Source of the DNA: Halomonas sp.
Lineage (GTDB): Bacteria > Pseudomonadota > Gammaproteobacteria > Pseudomonadales > Halomonadaceae
Direction: 5' to 3'
Assembly: GCF_011050415.1 (NCBI RefSeq)
Contig: NZ_DRFS01000006.1
Location: 62,001 to 126,000, forward strand
DNA: 64,000 nucleotides
Of the stretch, positions 27,390 through 37,498 are shown piece by piece. Positions within the stretch are counted from its first letter, which is position 1, and every line of letters starts with the position of its first letter. Below the pieces are notes generated by a model. That model was not told the origin of the DNA. It saw only the letters and a list, made by a program, of their open reading frames with translations, and searched no databases. The translations under genes and the position numbers were made by a program.

Positions 27390-28327
27390 GCGGTGAACTG
27401 CTCGCCTGCGGTGGTGAGTATTTGAAGCACGAGATCATCAAAACCAATGCCAGCATGTGCCGCGGCCTGGGGCACCAGACTATGATCGGTCATACCAGGC
27501 ACGGTATTGACTTCTATCAGCCAAAATTGCCCCTCGTTATCACGCATCACATCAACACGCCCCCACCCTACCCCACCAACAGCTGCAAACGCCTGTTGGC
27601 ACAGCAGTGCAAGTTCTGCCTCTTGAGCGCTGGGCAAACCACAGGGCAAATGATACTGGGTGGTATTGGCAATATATTTGGCTTCATAGTCATAGAATCC
27701 ACCGGGCACCTCCACGCGGATAGCGGGTAAGACCTGGTTACCTAATAGTGCAACGGTGTACTCCTCACCTACCACAAAGCGTTCCGCCATCACTCGAGCA
27801 TCAAACTTTGCCGCCTCATGATACGCCGCCTCAAGCGCCGCTTGGCTTTTAACGATGCTGATACCTAGCGTGGAACCCTCGTGAACGGGCTTAACAATTA
27901 ACGGCAACCCCAGTTGTGCCACCACCGCTGACCAGTCAGCGCCTGCATCCAGCATAATGCTTTCTGGGGTCGGCAGCCCGACGGCGCTCCATACCTGCTT
28001 GGTGCGCTGCTTATCCATTCCTAGCGCAGAGGCAAGCACGCCACTCCCCGTATAAGGGATATTGAGCAGCTCTAATGCGCCCTGCAGCGTTCCGTCTTCA
28101 CCACCGCGACCGTGTAGAGCAACAAATACGATAGCGGGATTCAACTGTTCTAAACCAACCAAACCATTATCGCGAGGATCATAGCCACAGGCATCTACGC
28201 CCTTGCGCTGAAGCGCCTCAAGCACTGCTGCACCGCTTTTAAGTGACACCTCACGCTCAGCAGAGGTACCACCATAAACAACAACAACTTTTCCGAACTG
28301 TTGGGCTTGGGCCATTTGTGTACTCAT
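27386..28327 (-). CDS. ddl: D-alanine--D-alanine ligase
   Basis: ATP-grasp enzyme joining two D-Ala for the peptidoglycan stem, in the cytoplasm. The 313-residue protein shows [17 protein letters not shown] near the N-terminus, [13 protein letters not shown] in the ATP-grasp part and the metal-binding [10 protein letters not shown] at the C-terminus. It is the DdlB-type copy found in dcw clusters. It overlaps murC (upstream) and ftsQ (downstream) by 4 nt each. Confidence 0.96.
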   Translation of the reverse strand: MSTQMAQAQQFGKVVVVYGGTSAEREVSLKSGAAVLEALQRKGVDACGYDPRDNGLVGLEQLNPAIVFVALHGRGGEDGTLQGALELLNIPYTGSGVLASALGMDKQRTKQVWSAVGLPTPESIMLDAGADWSAVVAQLGLPLIVKPVHEGSTLGISIVKSQAALEAAYHEAAKFDARVMAERFVVGEEYTVALLGNQVLPAIRVEVPGGFYDYEAKYIANTTQYHLPCGLPSAQEAELALLCQQAFAAVGGVGWGRVDVMRDNEGQFWLIEVNTVPGMTDHSLVPQAAAHAGIGFDDLVLQILTTAGEQFTA

Positions 28328-29793
28328 AGCTCCACCTCTTTCATTGCTAATTGCGCCTGCGCCAAACGGAGGGAAATACCACCAACATCGCCAGCCCCCT
28401 GGGTGATTAAGATATCGCCTGGCCTTAACACATTGGCTAGCAAGCTAGGTAGCTCTTGCTTATGCTCCACAAACAGCGGGTCAACTTCACCGCGCTGACG
28501 AATAGAGCCTGCCAACGTTTTACCTTCGGCACCTGGAATAACCGCTTCACCGGCGCTATAAACATCGAGTAATACCAGCGTATCGACTTGCGAAAGCACC
28601 CGCACAAAATCTTCGTATAAATCGCGAGTGCGGCTATACCGATGGGGTTGATAGAGCATGACTAAGCGACGTTCAGGCCAACCGGCACGAACGGCCTGGA
28701 TAACCATATCGACTTCACGCGGGTGGTGGCCATAGTCATCCACCAGCATAATATCGCCGCCACCTTGGGGTGCGGGAAAGTTACCATGCACCTGGAAGCG
28801 GCGACCCACACCGGCAAAACCAGCCAGCCCACTCAATATGGCAGCATCACCCACCCCCGCGTCGGTCGCCACCACAATCGCTGCCATTGCATTTAACGCA
28901 TTGTGGCGACCTGGCATTGCCAAACGGACATTTAACGGCGCCACTTTGCCAGGACGCAGAGCGGTAAATGAAACCTCCCCCTCCTGCTGAGCAAAATCCA
29001 CAATCCGGTAATCAGCGTCGCTATCAAAGCCATAAGTCACAAACTGGCGTTTGACCTGTTCACACAGCACCCGCACATGCGGGTCATCAATACATAGTAC
29101 TGCTAGCCCATAGAACGGCAGATTGTGCAGGAACTCAATGAAGGTGCTTTTTAAACGCTCAAAATCACCGCCGTAGGTCGCCATATGGTCAGCGTCAATA
29201 TTGGTAACAATTGACACCATCGGCTGTAAATGCAGAAAAGAGGCGTCAGACTCATCGGCTTCAGCAACTAAATAGTCACCCTCCCCCAAACGAGCATTGG
29301 CACCTGCACTGGTTAATTTCCCGCCAATTACAAACGTAGGATCAAGCCCACCTTCAGCCAGCAGCGTAGCCGTTAAGCTGGTAGTGGTCGTCTTACCATG
29401 GGTACCGGCCACGGCAATACCATGCCGAAAACGCATTAACTCTGCGAGCATTTCCGCGCGCCGGACCACCGGAACACGATGCTCGTGCGCCCAGCGAATC
29501 TCAGGGTTAGTTTCATCAATGGCGCTAGAAACCACGACCACATCAGCACCTTCTACATTTGCCTCGGCGTGACCGATCACTACACACACGCCACACTGGC
29601 GCAGCCGCTCCACCACAGAGGAGGACTTCATATCACTACCGCTAACGGTATAACCTTGGTTAGCCAGCACTTCCGCAATACCGCACATCCCTGCGCCACC
29701 AATACCGACAAAATGAATGCGTCGAATACGGCGCATACCAGGGCCTATGTTGCAGCCACGTGAGGGCGTCAAGGTTTGGTTTGAATCGGTCAC
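28324..29793 (-). CDS. murC: UDP-N-acetylmuramate--L-alanine ligase MurC
   Basis: Adds L-Ala to UDP-MurNAc using ATP. The 489-residue protein has [16 protein letters not shown] (nucleotide-sugar domain) and the ATP loop [14 protein letters not shown] 29793 is preceded by GGAG at 7 nt and overlaps the murG stop by 4 nt (GTGA). This gives an N-terminal extension of about 19 residues before the usual start region; an internal ATG at that point is the alternative. Confidence 0.95.
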   Translation of the reverse strand: MTDSNQTLTPSRGCNIGPGMRRIRRIHFVGIGGAGMCGIAEVLANQGYTVSGSDMKSSSVVERLRQCGVCVVIGHAEANVEGADVVVVSSAIDETNPEIRWAHEHRVPVVRRAEMLAELMRFRHGIAVAGTHGKTTTTSLTATLLAEGGLDPTFVIGGKLTSAGANARLGEGDYLVAEADESDASFLHLQPMVSIVTNIDADHMATYGGDFERLKSTFIEFLHNLPFYGLAVLCIDDPHVRVLCEQVKRQFVTYGFDSDADYRIVDFAQQEGEVSFTALRPGKVAPLNVRLAMPGRHNALNAMAAIVVATDAGVGDAAILSGLAGFAGVGRRFQVHGNFPAPQGGGDIMLVDDYGHHPREVDMVIQAVRAGWPERRLVMLYQPHRYSRTRDLYEDFVRVLSQVDTLVLLDVYSAGEAVIPGAEGKTLAGSIRQRGEVDPLFVEHKQELPSLLANVLRPGDILITQGAGDVGGISLRLAQAQLAMKEVEL

Positions 29794-30887
29794 GCAGTTT
29801 CTCCTAACGGCACCATCGCCAAACATCCCTCAGCTAAGCGCGTCGTAGCATCCAAATGCGCGGCCTGGCGTGCATTTGCTGCCATCGCTGCCAGAGTGTC
29901 AGGGACGAGCAATTCATTTAAAAAATCGGTTAAACGCTCAACGGTCAGCTCAGATTGAACAACGCACTTGGCAGCACCGGCCTTAACCAATACCTGTGCA
30001 TTGAGCCGCTGATGATCGTCTACCGCAAATGGGAAAGGTACCAGCAGTGAGGGCTTGGCAGCCGCCGCCAGTTCAGCCACGGTCAGAGCACCCGAGCGGC
30101 ATACAACTAGATCTGCCCACTGGTAAGCAGCCGCCATATCCTCAATAAATGGACTTACCTCAGCCTCTACACCGCACTGTTGATAATTCGCTACAGTAGC
30201 GACTTCGCGATCTTTGCCCGCCTGGTGGCGCACTGCCGGACGCTGCTCGACAGGCAGTGCGGCAAGCGCTGGCGGTAAGCGCTCATTAAGCGCAACCGCA
30301 CCTAGTGAACCGCCCACTACGAGCAGCTGCAGGGGGCGAGCAGCGAGCGTGTTGGCATCGCGTGGGGTATTGCCTAGCGCGGCAATATCGTTACGCACAG
30401 GGTTGCCAATCACCTCCGCTCGCGAACCGAAAGCCTCAGGAAATGCTGCGTAAGTGCGCTTGGCAAGTCGTGACAACACACGATTAGTGAGACCTGCTAC
30501 AGCGTTCTGCTCATGAATAACCAAAGGAATGCGTGACAACCACGCTGCCAAGCCACCGGGGCCACTGGCAAAGCCACCTAAACCAACCACCACATGGGGC
30601 TTGAAATTACCAATAACAGTACGCGCCTGTAAGATCGCGCGCGAAAGATTTAGCGGCGTTTTCAACCACCCCGCTACGCCGTTACCACGCAGCCCACTGA
30701 CCGCAATAGTGTGCAGCTTAATACCCGCTTCGGGTACTAGGCGATTTTCAATTCCTCTGGGGCTACCTAGCCACTCAATGTCTACCTGCTGAGCTTGCAA
30801 CGCTCTGGCAAGTGAAAGCGCTGGAAACACATGGCCACCGGTGCCACCCGCCATAATAAGAACCCGTCGGCGTGCGTTCGTTGTCAC
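29790..30887 (-). CDS. murG: Lipid II synthase MurG
   Basis: Membrane-associated glycosyltransferase that adds GlcNAc to lipid I, producing lipid II at the inner face of the cytoplasmic membrane. The 365-residue protein has the glycine-rich loop [14 protein letters not shown] near the N-terminus, the second loop VGGSLGA and the donor-binding [15 protein letters not shown]. Start is GTG 30887 with AGGAG 6 nt upstream. It overlaps murC by 4 nt and follows ftsW by 21 nt. Confidence 0.96.
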   Translation of the reverse strand: MTTNARRRVLIMAGGTGGHVFPALSLARALQAQQVDIEWLGSPRGIENRLVPEAGIKLHTIAVSGLRGNGVAGWLKTPLNLSRAILQARTVIGNFKPHVVVGLGGFASGPGGLAAWLSRIPLVIHEQNAVAGLTNRVLSRLAKRTYAAFPEAFGSRAEVIGNPVRNDIAALGNTPRDANTLAARPLQLLVVGGSLGAVALNERLPPALAALPVEQRPAVRHQAGKDREVATVANYQQCGVEAEVSPFIEDMAAAYQWADLVVCRSGALTVAELAAAAKPSLLVPFPFAVDDHQRLNAQVLVKAGAAKCVVQSELTVERLTDFLNELLVPDTLAAMAANARQAAHLDATTRLAEGCLAMVPLGETA

Positions 30888-30908
30888 AATAAACTCCTGA
30901 AAATAGCG

Positions 30909-32090
30909 CTAAGACAAACGCGGCTCATGACGCGATTTATAGGGGGTGGACGCACGTCGAGGGCGGTGTCGCGTTTCGGCATCCGTGCGTAGCAGCAGCC
31001 CGATCATAATACCCGTTACCAACAAGCTAGAGCCGCCATAGCTCATTAGCGGAAGTGTTAGGCCTTTGGTGGGCAGCAGCCCGGAGCTGACAGCCATATT
31101 AATGAAGGCCTGCGCGGCAACAATAAAGCCAATGCCGTAGCTTACGTAAGCGCCAAAAAGATGCCCTGCAAGCTCGGCACGCCGCCCTACCCACATTGCG
31201 CGAGCAATAAAAATAGTGAACAACAGCACGACAATAATCGCGCCGATCATGCCGAGCTCTTCGGCGATAACTGCAAAAATAAAGTCGGTATGCGCTTCAG
31301 GCAGGTAGTGTAATTTCTGTACGCTATTACCCAGTCCAGTACCTGTCACATGCCCTCGCCCAAAGGCAATCAATGCTTGCGTTAACTGATACCCCGTAGC
31401 GAACTGATCCGCCCATGGGTCCAGAAAGCTCGTCCAGCGTGCTAAACGATAAGGCTCAATTACCACCATCATCACCGCACCCGTACCCAGCACCGCGCCG
31501 CTACCCAACAGCAGCACTAACGACGCCCCACTCATCATTAGCATGCCAATAACACAAACGGTAAAGACCACCATGCCGCCGAAATCAGGGGCTAAAAAGA
31601 GCAGCCCTGCAGGCAGAGCTAGCACGGCCAGGGGGCGCCACATGCTAAACGCTCGACGGCGCAAATCGTAAGCGAAACGCGACATAAATGCGGCCATATA
31701 AAATATCAGCCCAATTTTGGCAAACTCTGACACCTGCAAGCTTGGCAATGGCCCCGGCAATGCAATCCAGCGCTTACTGCCGTTAACCTCTTGGCCAATC
31801 ACCAGTACCAAAAAAAGCATAAAAATACTGGCAAGCAGAATCAGCGCAGCGTTTTGACGCCACGCTTCAAGCGGCACACAGAGCATAAACAGGCATGCCA
31901 TAATGGCCAGCACAAGAAAAACACCGTGTTGACGGGAGTAGTGATAAGTATCGTCCAGCAGCCCTATTGAGGCAGAGCTAACCATCACCCAACCCAAGCC
32001 GGCTAGCGCAACAGCTGCCATGACAAGCCAAATATCGCACGGCATGTTTCGCGTTGTGAGCCCTTCGCGAAGGCGCTGAAGTCGGCTCAT
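30909..32090 (-). CDS. ftsW: Septal peptidoglycan polymerase FtsW
   Basis: SEDS-family membrane protein that polymerises lipid II at the septum together with FtsI. The 393-residue protein has about ten hydrophobic segments, the signature FVIAxxxGxxG-like region (FIFAVIAEELGMIGA) and the conserved GLLPTKGLTLPLMSYGGSS segment. Its ATG overlaps the murD stop by 4 nt. Confidence 0.95.
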   Translation of the reverse strand: MSRLQRLREGLTTRNMPCDIWLVMAAVALAGLGWVMVSSASIGLLDDTYHYSRQHGVFLVLAIMACLFMLCVPLEAWRQNAALILLASIFMLFLVLVIGQEVNGSKRWIALPGPLPSLQVSEFAKIGLIFYMAAFMSRFAYDLRRRAFSMWRPLAVLALPAGLLFLAPDFGGMVVFTVCVIGMLMMSGASLVLLLGSGAVLGTGAVMMVVIEPYRLARWTSFLDPWADQFATGYQLTQALIAFGRGHVTGTGLGNSVQKLHYLPEAHTDFIFAVIAEELGMIGAIIVVLLFTIFIARAMWVGRRAELAGHLFGAYVSYGIGFIVAAQAFINMAVSSGLLPTKGLTLPLMSYGGSSLLVTGIMIGLLLRTDAETRHRPRRASTPYKSRHEPRLS

Positions 32091-33478
32091 AGTGCTGCTC
32101 CTGCTGTCTGCTGTGCCATTTTCTGCACCCAGCGGCGAAACACTTCACCGCGCTCTTGGTAATTGGCAAACTGATCTAGGCTTGCGCAGGCTGGTGACAG
32201 CAGCACGCAGTCACCCGGCTGGGCAAGTTTAAAGGCGACTTGCATCGCTTGGTTCAAGTCTTCCACTTGCTGGATACTCACGTGTTCAATTAATGCATCA
32301 GCTAGCCGTGGTGCGTCCAAGCCAAATAGCAGTACATGGCGGGCACACTGGGAAAGCGGCTGTGCTAGGGGCGAAAAATCGGCACCTTTGCCAACGCCAC
32401 CGGCCAATAAAATCAGACGCCCTTCCAGAGTAGCGCCAATGCCATTAATGGCGGCCAGTGTAGCCCCAACATTCGTCCCCTTAGTGTCATTAACCCAGGT
32501 AACGCCATTAATGTTGGCAATGACTTCACTGCGGTGAATTAGGCCTTTAAATTCGCGCAGCACATTACACATCGGTGCATCTGCGAAACCTAGCGCTTGT
32601 CCCATCGCCAATGCGGCTAACGCATTTAGATAATTGTGCTGCCCAGCCATCTTAAGTTCATCAATCGCAATCCAAGGCTGAGCACCCTGCATAAGCGTTA
32701 GCTTATCGTGATAAAGGGCCAGGCCCCACTCACTCTCAGTGGTGGGGACCTTAGAGGAGAAGTGCGCAACCTGTGCAACAGCTTGCTCGGGCCAGGTAGA
32801 GAGGTCATCGGCATTAACAACGGCGCTCTGCGCGCCGTTAAAAATCTGCTGTTTGGCAGCCCGATAGCCGTGCATATCGCCATGCCGGTCAAGGTGATCT
32901 TCGCTTAAGTTCAGGAATGCCGCACAGGCCGCTCCCAAGCTAGGGGTTGTTTCAAGCTGAAAGCTGGAAAGTTCAAGAATATAGAGCTCAGCATCAGGTT
33001 GATCGGCTAACAAATCCAGCGCTGGGGTGCCTAAATTGCCACCAACAGCCGCACGAACGCCTGCGGCCTCAGCCATCTCGCCAAGCAGCGTGGTGACCGT
33101 AGACTTGGCATTTGAACCGGTAATAGCCGCGATAGGAGCCTTGGCAGCACGCACAAACAGGGCAATTTCACCCACCACCATCGGCTCGCCCGTATGAACG
33201 CTGATCTTGTCGGCTAAGCCTTCTAACCCTGCCATGCGAGGATCAAGCCCTGGGCTGATGACAACCTCTCGGATATCAGTAAGATCCAGTGACGTTAATG
33301 AGCCACAGTGAATGTCAACGCCTGGATGAGCAGCCCGAAAGTCTTCAAGCCCCGGTGGTACAGCGCGCGTATCCGCCACCATATAGGGCACATTTAACCG
33401 ACTTAAATGGCGGCAGATCGCGCGACCAGACAGGCCCAGCCCCACTACCAGCGTCAAACCTTTAGCTACTCGAACCAT
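32087..33478 (-). CDS. murD: UDP-N-acetylmuramoylalanine--D-glutamate ligase MurD
   Basis: Adds D-Glu to UDP-MurNAc-L-Ala. The 463-residue protein has the nucleotide-sugar loop GLGLSGRAICRHL and the ATP loop ITGSNAKSTVTTLL (with Ala where E. coli has Gly, a substitution tolerated in relatives), followed by LSSFQLE and DHLDRH. GGAG lies upstream of ATG 33478. Confidence 0.96.
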   Translation of the reverse strand: MVRVAKGLTLVVGLGLSGRAICRHLSRLNVPYMVADTRAVPPGLEDFRAAHPGVDIHCGSLTSLDLTDIREVVISPGLDPRMAGLEGLADKISVHTGEPMVVGEIALFVRAAKAPIAAITGSNAKSTVTTLLGEMAEAAGVRAAVGGNLGTPALDLLADQPDAELYILELSSFQLETTPSLGAACAAFLNLSEDHLDRHGDMHGYRAAKQQIFNGAQSAVVNADDLSTWPEQAVAQVAHFSSKVPTTESEWGLALYHDKLTLMQGAQPWIAIDELKMAGQHNYLNALAALAMGQALGFADAPMCNVLREFKGLIHRSEVIANINGVTWVNDTKGTNVGATLAAINGIGATLEGRLILLAGGVGKGADFSPLAQPLSQCARHVLLFGLDAPRLADALIEHVSIQQVEDLNQAMQVAFKLAQPGDCVLLSPACASLDQFANYQERGEVFRRWVQKMAQQTAGAAL

Positions 33479-33536
33479 GACAGGCTCCTTATCGCATCAC
33501 GCCACGGCTAATGAGGCGCACTCACGACCATGTGCA

Positions 33537-34619
33537 TTAACGAATTTTAAGCGTCGCAAGACCTAGCAGCACCAGTACTACGGTAATGATCCAAAAGCGC
33601 ACGATAACCCGCGGCTCAGGCCAGCCTTTTAATTCATAGTGGTGGTGTAAGGGCGCCATACGGAAGATGCGTCGACCTGTGAGCTTGTATGAGCCCACCT
33701 GCAAGATCACGGATACCGTTTCCAGCACAAAAATACCGCCCATAATAAACAGCACGATCTCCTGGCGAACAATCACCGCGACCACGCCTAACGCTGCGCC
33801 TAACGCCAGCGCCCCCACATCGCCCATAAAAACTTGTGCCGGATAAGTGTTAAACCATAGGAAGCCCAGCCCCGCGCCAGCGATAGTGGCGCAGAAAATA
33901 GCTAACTCACCCGTGCCAGCAATAAACGGGATATGCAGGTATTCAGCAAAAACGATATTGCCGCTAGCATAAGCAAACACCGACAGACCCATGGCCACCA
34001 GCACGGTGGGCATAATCGCTAGGCCATCAAGACCATCGGTTAAATTCACAGCGTTAGAGCTTCCCACAATCACAAAGTAGGTAAGTACGATATAAAAAAC
34101 GCCAAGAGGTAGCGCAATATCTTTGAACAACGGCACCAATAAACTGGTTTCAACCGGCGTGGAGGCTGTGAAAAAGAGCAGTAGTGCGGCGCCTAGACCC
34201 ACTACCGACTGCCAAAAATATTTCCATCTGGCAGGTAAGCCGCGGGGATTTTTCTCGACTACTTTGCGGTAATCATCAACCCAGCCAATCGCACCAAAGC
34301 CCAGGGTGACACCAAGCACAATCCATATATAAAGATTGGTTAAATCTCCCCATAGCAACGTACTAATGGCAATCGCCAGCAGTATCATCGCCCCGCCCAT
34401 GGTGGGTGTACCCGCTTTAGAAAGGTGGGATTGAGGGCCGTCATCGCGAACGGCTTGACCGATTTGACCTTCAACCAAGCGCCTGATCATCCATGGCCCT
34501 AACCAAAGACAGAGCATTAACGAGGTCAGTGCACCTAAAATCACGCGAAGCGTTAAATAATTAACAACCTGAAAAGCAGATTGGTACTGCGACAGAAAAT
34601 TCGCCAAGTGAAGTAACAT
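33537..34619 (-). CDS. mraY: Phospho-MurNAc-pentapeptide transferase MraY
   Basis: Polytopic inner-membrane enzyme that transfers phospho-MurNAc-pentapeptide to undecaprenyl phosphate, forming lipid I. The 360-residue protein has about ten hydrophobic segments. The Asp-rich motif VDDYRK, the catalytic [13 protein letters not shown] segment and the HHHYELKG motif near the C-terminus are all present. It lies 58 bp before murD and 9 nt after the murF stop. Confidence 0.97.
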   Translation of the reverse strand: MLLHLANFLSQYQSAFQVVNYLTLRVILGALTSLMLCLWLGPWMIRRLVEGQIGQAVRDDGPQSHLSKAGTPTMGGAMILLAIAISTLLWGDLTNLYIWIVLGVTLGFGAIGWVDDYRKVVEKNPRGLPARWKYFWQSVVGLGAALLLFFTASTPVETSLLVPLFKDIALPLGVFYIVLTYFVIVGSSNAVNLTDGLDGLAIMPTVLVAMGLSVFAYASGNIVFAEYLHIPFIAGTGELAIFCATIAGAGLGFLWFNTYPAQVFMGDVGALALGAALGVVAVIVRQEIVLFIMGGIFVLETVSVILQVGSYKLTGRRIFRMAPLHHHYELKGWPEPRVIVRFWIITVVLVLLGLATLKIR

Positions 34620-34628
34620 GAACGGCGT

Positions 34629-35987
34629 TTACCTTATTTCATCCGAACGCAGCGCATTGACAAGGTGTTCCATGCCAGCACTGCGCGATCCTTTCACCAG
34701 TAGAGTGGTGTTAGGCGGCAAAGTATTAGTGACATGACGCGTTAGCGCCTCGTGATCGTTAAAATGCAGCCCACGACCAAAGGCCTCGCTGGCAGCACGT
34801 GCGGCGTCTCCCAGCGTTAAAAATTCATCTATGCCAAGCGCTGCGGCATAGCGGCCAATGTCGGCATGTAGAGCTACCGAGTCGCTTCCCAGCTCTCCCA
34901 TCGCGCCTAATGCACACCAGCGCGGTGCCGGAAAGCTAGCCAAGGTATCCAGGGCGGCTTTGACCGCGCCAGGGTTAGCATTATAGGTATCATCAAGTAC
35001 GTTGGCCCCACGCAAACCTGGTACCACCGTTAACCTGCCTGCCAACATTTTCAGCGAGTGCAGACCCGCAATGACCTGCTCAGCACAGACACCTAGGGTC
35101 AGCGCTGCAGCAGCTGCGGCTAGCGCGTTGCAAACGTTATGCTTACCTAGCAACGGCAAACGTACATGGCCTAATGCCTGACCATGCTGCAGCAGCGTGA
35201 AAGCATAACGCCCTTGATGATCACAGGAAAGCGCTGACGCGCTCACATCCGCCTTGGGATGCAAACCAAAGCTAACAATGCGATGTTGTCCCGCAAAGGC
35301 GGCCCAAAAAGAGAAGTAATGATCATCGCGGTTCAGTATGGCCGTACCACCCTCACCAAGCCCTACTAGTATTTCACTTTTGGCCTGGGCGATTTGACCC
35401 ATACCGCCAAACTCACCTACATGGGCACCGGTCACATTGGTAATAATGGCGATATCGGGTTTAGCCAAGTGGGTCGTCCAGGCAATCTCACCTAAATGAT
35501 TCGCTCCTAGCTCTACCACAGCGGCTTGATGGTGCTGCCTCAACCCCAGTAACGTAAGCGGTGCGCCAATATCATTGTTTAAATTACCCTGGGTGGCTAA
35601 CACATTGCCCAAAGGCGCCAGCAGAGCGGCGCACATCTCCTTAACCGTGGTTTTACCACTATTGCCTGTGACGGCAACGACGGGGCCCATCCACCTCTGG
35701 CGCTGTGCACCTGCCAACAAGCCCAGTGCAAGGCGAGTATCGGCGCAAACCAACTGCGGTAAACAGCACTCTACAGTTGTCTCGACTAACGCCGCCGCTG
35801 CACCCTGAGCGTGGGCGCTTTCAATAAAATCGTGGCCGTCAAAGCGCGGCCCTTTTAAGGCAATGAACAGACATCCTGGTACTATTTTACGAGTATCGGT
35901 CACTACCTCGGCTATTGGTAACTCGGCGCTTTCCAGCGGCACTTCAATTCCCAGGGCTGCTGCCACTTGACCTAATGTCCACTCCAT
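34629..35987 (-). CDS. murF: UDP-MurNAc-tripeptide--D-Ala-D-Ala ligase MurF
   Basis: Adds the D-Ala-D-Ala dipeptide made by Ddl to complete the UDP-MurNAc-pentapeptide. The 452-residue protein has the ATP loop VTGNSGKTTVKEM, NLNNDIGAPLTLL, VVELGANHLGEI and DDTYNANPGAV, all family signatures. Its ATG overlaps the murE stop by one base (TGATG). Confidence 0.96.
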   Translation of the reverse strand: MEWTLGQVAAALGIEVPLESAELPIAEVVTDTRKIVPGCLFIALKGPRFDGHDFIESAHAQGAAAALVETTVECCLPQLVCADTRLALGLLAGAQRQRWMGPVVAVTGNSGKTTVKEMCAALLAPLGNVLATQGNLNNDIGAPLTLLGLRQHHQAAVVELGANHLGEIAWTTHLAKPDIAIITNVTGAHVGEFGGMGQIAQAKSEILVGLGEGGTAILNRDDHYFSFWAAFAGQHRIVSFGLHPKADVSASALSCDHQGRYAFTLLQHGQALGHVRLPLLGKHNVCNALAAAAAALTLGVCAEQVIAGLHSLKMLAGRLTVVPGLRGANVLDDTYNANPGAVKAALDTLASFPAPRWCALGAMGELGSDSVALHADIGRYAAALGIDEFLTLGDAARAASEAFGRGLHFNDHEALTRHVTNTLPPNTTLLVKGSRSAGMEHLVNALRSDEIR

Positions 35988-37480
35988 CAGTGGGCACTCC
36001 GGGTAGCAAACGCCCGCTGAATCTCATCACTGTCGGCGTAGGCGTGGCGCACGCCGTTAATTTCCTGATACGCCTCATGGCCTTTTCCGGCAATCAAGAC
36101 AACATCCTGAGCGGAGGCTTGGCTGATAGCAGATGCCACGGCCTCGCGGCGATCGCCTATTTCGATGGGCTGTGCCGCGTCCGAGAAGCCGGCCAATATC
36201 TGCTGACGTATCTGCCCAGCAGACTCATGGCGCGGATTATCATCCGTTACCACGATATAATCGGCTAACTGTTCGGCTGCCTTAGCCATTTCGGCTCGCT
36301 TACCCGTGTCGCGTTCGCCTCCACAGCCAAACACGCACCACAGTTTTCCAGCATCGCCCAGATGGGCTCGCAACGCCTGCAACGCATTGTGTAACGCGTC
36401 AGGCGTATGTGCATAATCCACCACTACGCTTGGGGAATCTGCATTGCGGTAGAGCTCCATACGTCCTGATACGGGCGTTAACGATGAAGCCGCTTCAAAC
36501 AGTGCATCAAGCGGTTCGCCCAACCCATAGAGCACGGCCATTGCCAGCAATACATTGTCTAAGTTAAAGCGCCCCATCAGGCTCAAAGAGAGCATTTTCT
36601 CGCCGTCAGGGGTGGCAATCATCGCTTGCTGCCCCTGCTCAAACGCCTGCCAATCGATTACCCGCAGCGTAACTGCCTCATCCTGACCTATAGCCAGGAC
36701 ACGCACGCTAGCATCGCAACCTGCGAGCATCAGCCGCGCCAGCGGATCGTCGCCATTCACCACTGCCAAACTAAGTGTCGTTCGACGAAACAGCTTCGCT
36801 TTTGCGGCAGCATAAGCGGCCATACTGCCGTGGTAGTCCAAGTGGTCGCGGGTCAGATTGGTAAACACCCCTACGGTAACGTTAACGGCTTCCAGGCGGT
36901 GCTGGTCTAACGCATGGGATGATGCCTCCAACGCAACGCGCTTAATACCCTGCTGTGCCAGCTCTCCTAAGGTCGCTTGGAGCGCCAGCGGGCCAGGCGT
37001 CGTTAAACCACTATCCACAAGCTCACCTGGTCGCCCTACACCCAACGTCCCGATCACACCTGCTGGTGTCCCCAGCGCCTCGCTAAGGGCGGCGAGATAA
37101 TGCGTTACCGAGCTTTTACCGTTAGTACCGGTAACCGCGATAACATCAATATCTCGCGGCACCTTAAACACAGCGCGACCCAACTCGCCCAAACGTATCG
37201 AAAGGTGCGGCAGCTTAAGCACCCGCCCCTCCAACTGGACATCGTCGTGGGCTCCCTGGGCCAATATAAGTGCAACACCAGCCTCAAGCGCTTGCTCGAT
37301 ATAGTCACGACCATCACGCTGAGTGCCAGGCACGGCCACAAAAATATCGCCTTCCGCTAACTTACGAGAATCTGTTTCAAAACGAACATGATCCGGCAGT
37401 TTAGGCAGTTCAGCGGGCAGTGGTGTTGTTGGCCATACTTGCGCGAGCGCCGTTAACACATCGCTTGGACTGAGCGTCAT
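35987..37480 (-). CDS. murE: UDP-MurNAc-L-Ala-D-Glu--meso-DAP ligase MurE
   Basis: Adds the third stem residue. The 497-residue protein has the ATP loop VTGTNGKSSVTHYL and the DDNPRHE motif, whose DNPR is diagnostic for meso-diaminopimelate rather than lysine, so the wall should be the standard Gram-negative DAP type. AAGGAG precedes ATG 37480, 18 nt after ftsI. Confidence 0.96.
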   Translation of the reverse strand: MTLSPSDVLTALAQVWPTTPLPAELPKLPDHVRFETDSRKLAEGDIFVAVPGTQRDGRDYIEQALEAGVALILAQGAHDDVQLEGRVLKLPHLSIRLGELGRAVFKVPRDIDVIAVTGTNGKSSVTHYLAALSEALGTPAGVIGTLGVGRPGELVDSGLTTPGPLALQATLGELAQQGIKRVALEASSHALDQHRLEAVNVTVGVFTNLTRDHLDYHGSMAAYAAAKAKLFRRTTLSLAVVNGDDPLARLMLAGCDASVRVLAIGQDEAVTLRVIDWQAFEQGQQAMIATPDGEKMLSLSLMGRFNLDNVLLAMAVLYGLGEPLDALFEAASSLTPVSGRMELYRNADSPSVVVDYAHTPDALHNALQALRAHLGDAGKLWCVFGCGGERDTGKRAEMAKAAEQLADYIVVTDDNPRHESAGQIRQQILAGFSDAAQPIEIGDRREAVASAISQASAQDVVLIAGKGHEAYQEINGVRHAYADSDEIQRAFATRSAH

Positions 37481-37498
37481 GCAGTCTCCTTAATAAAG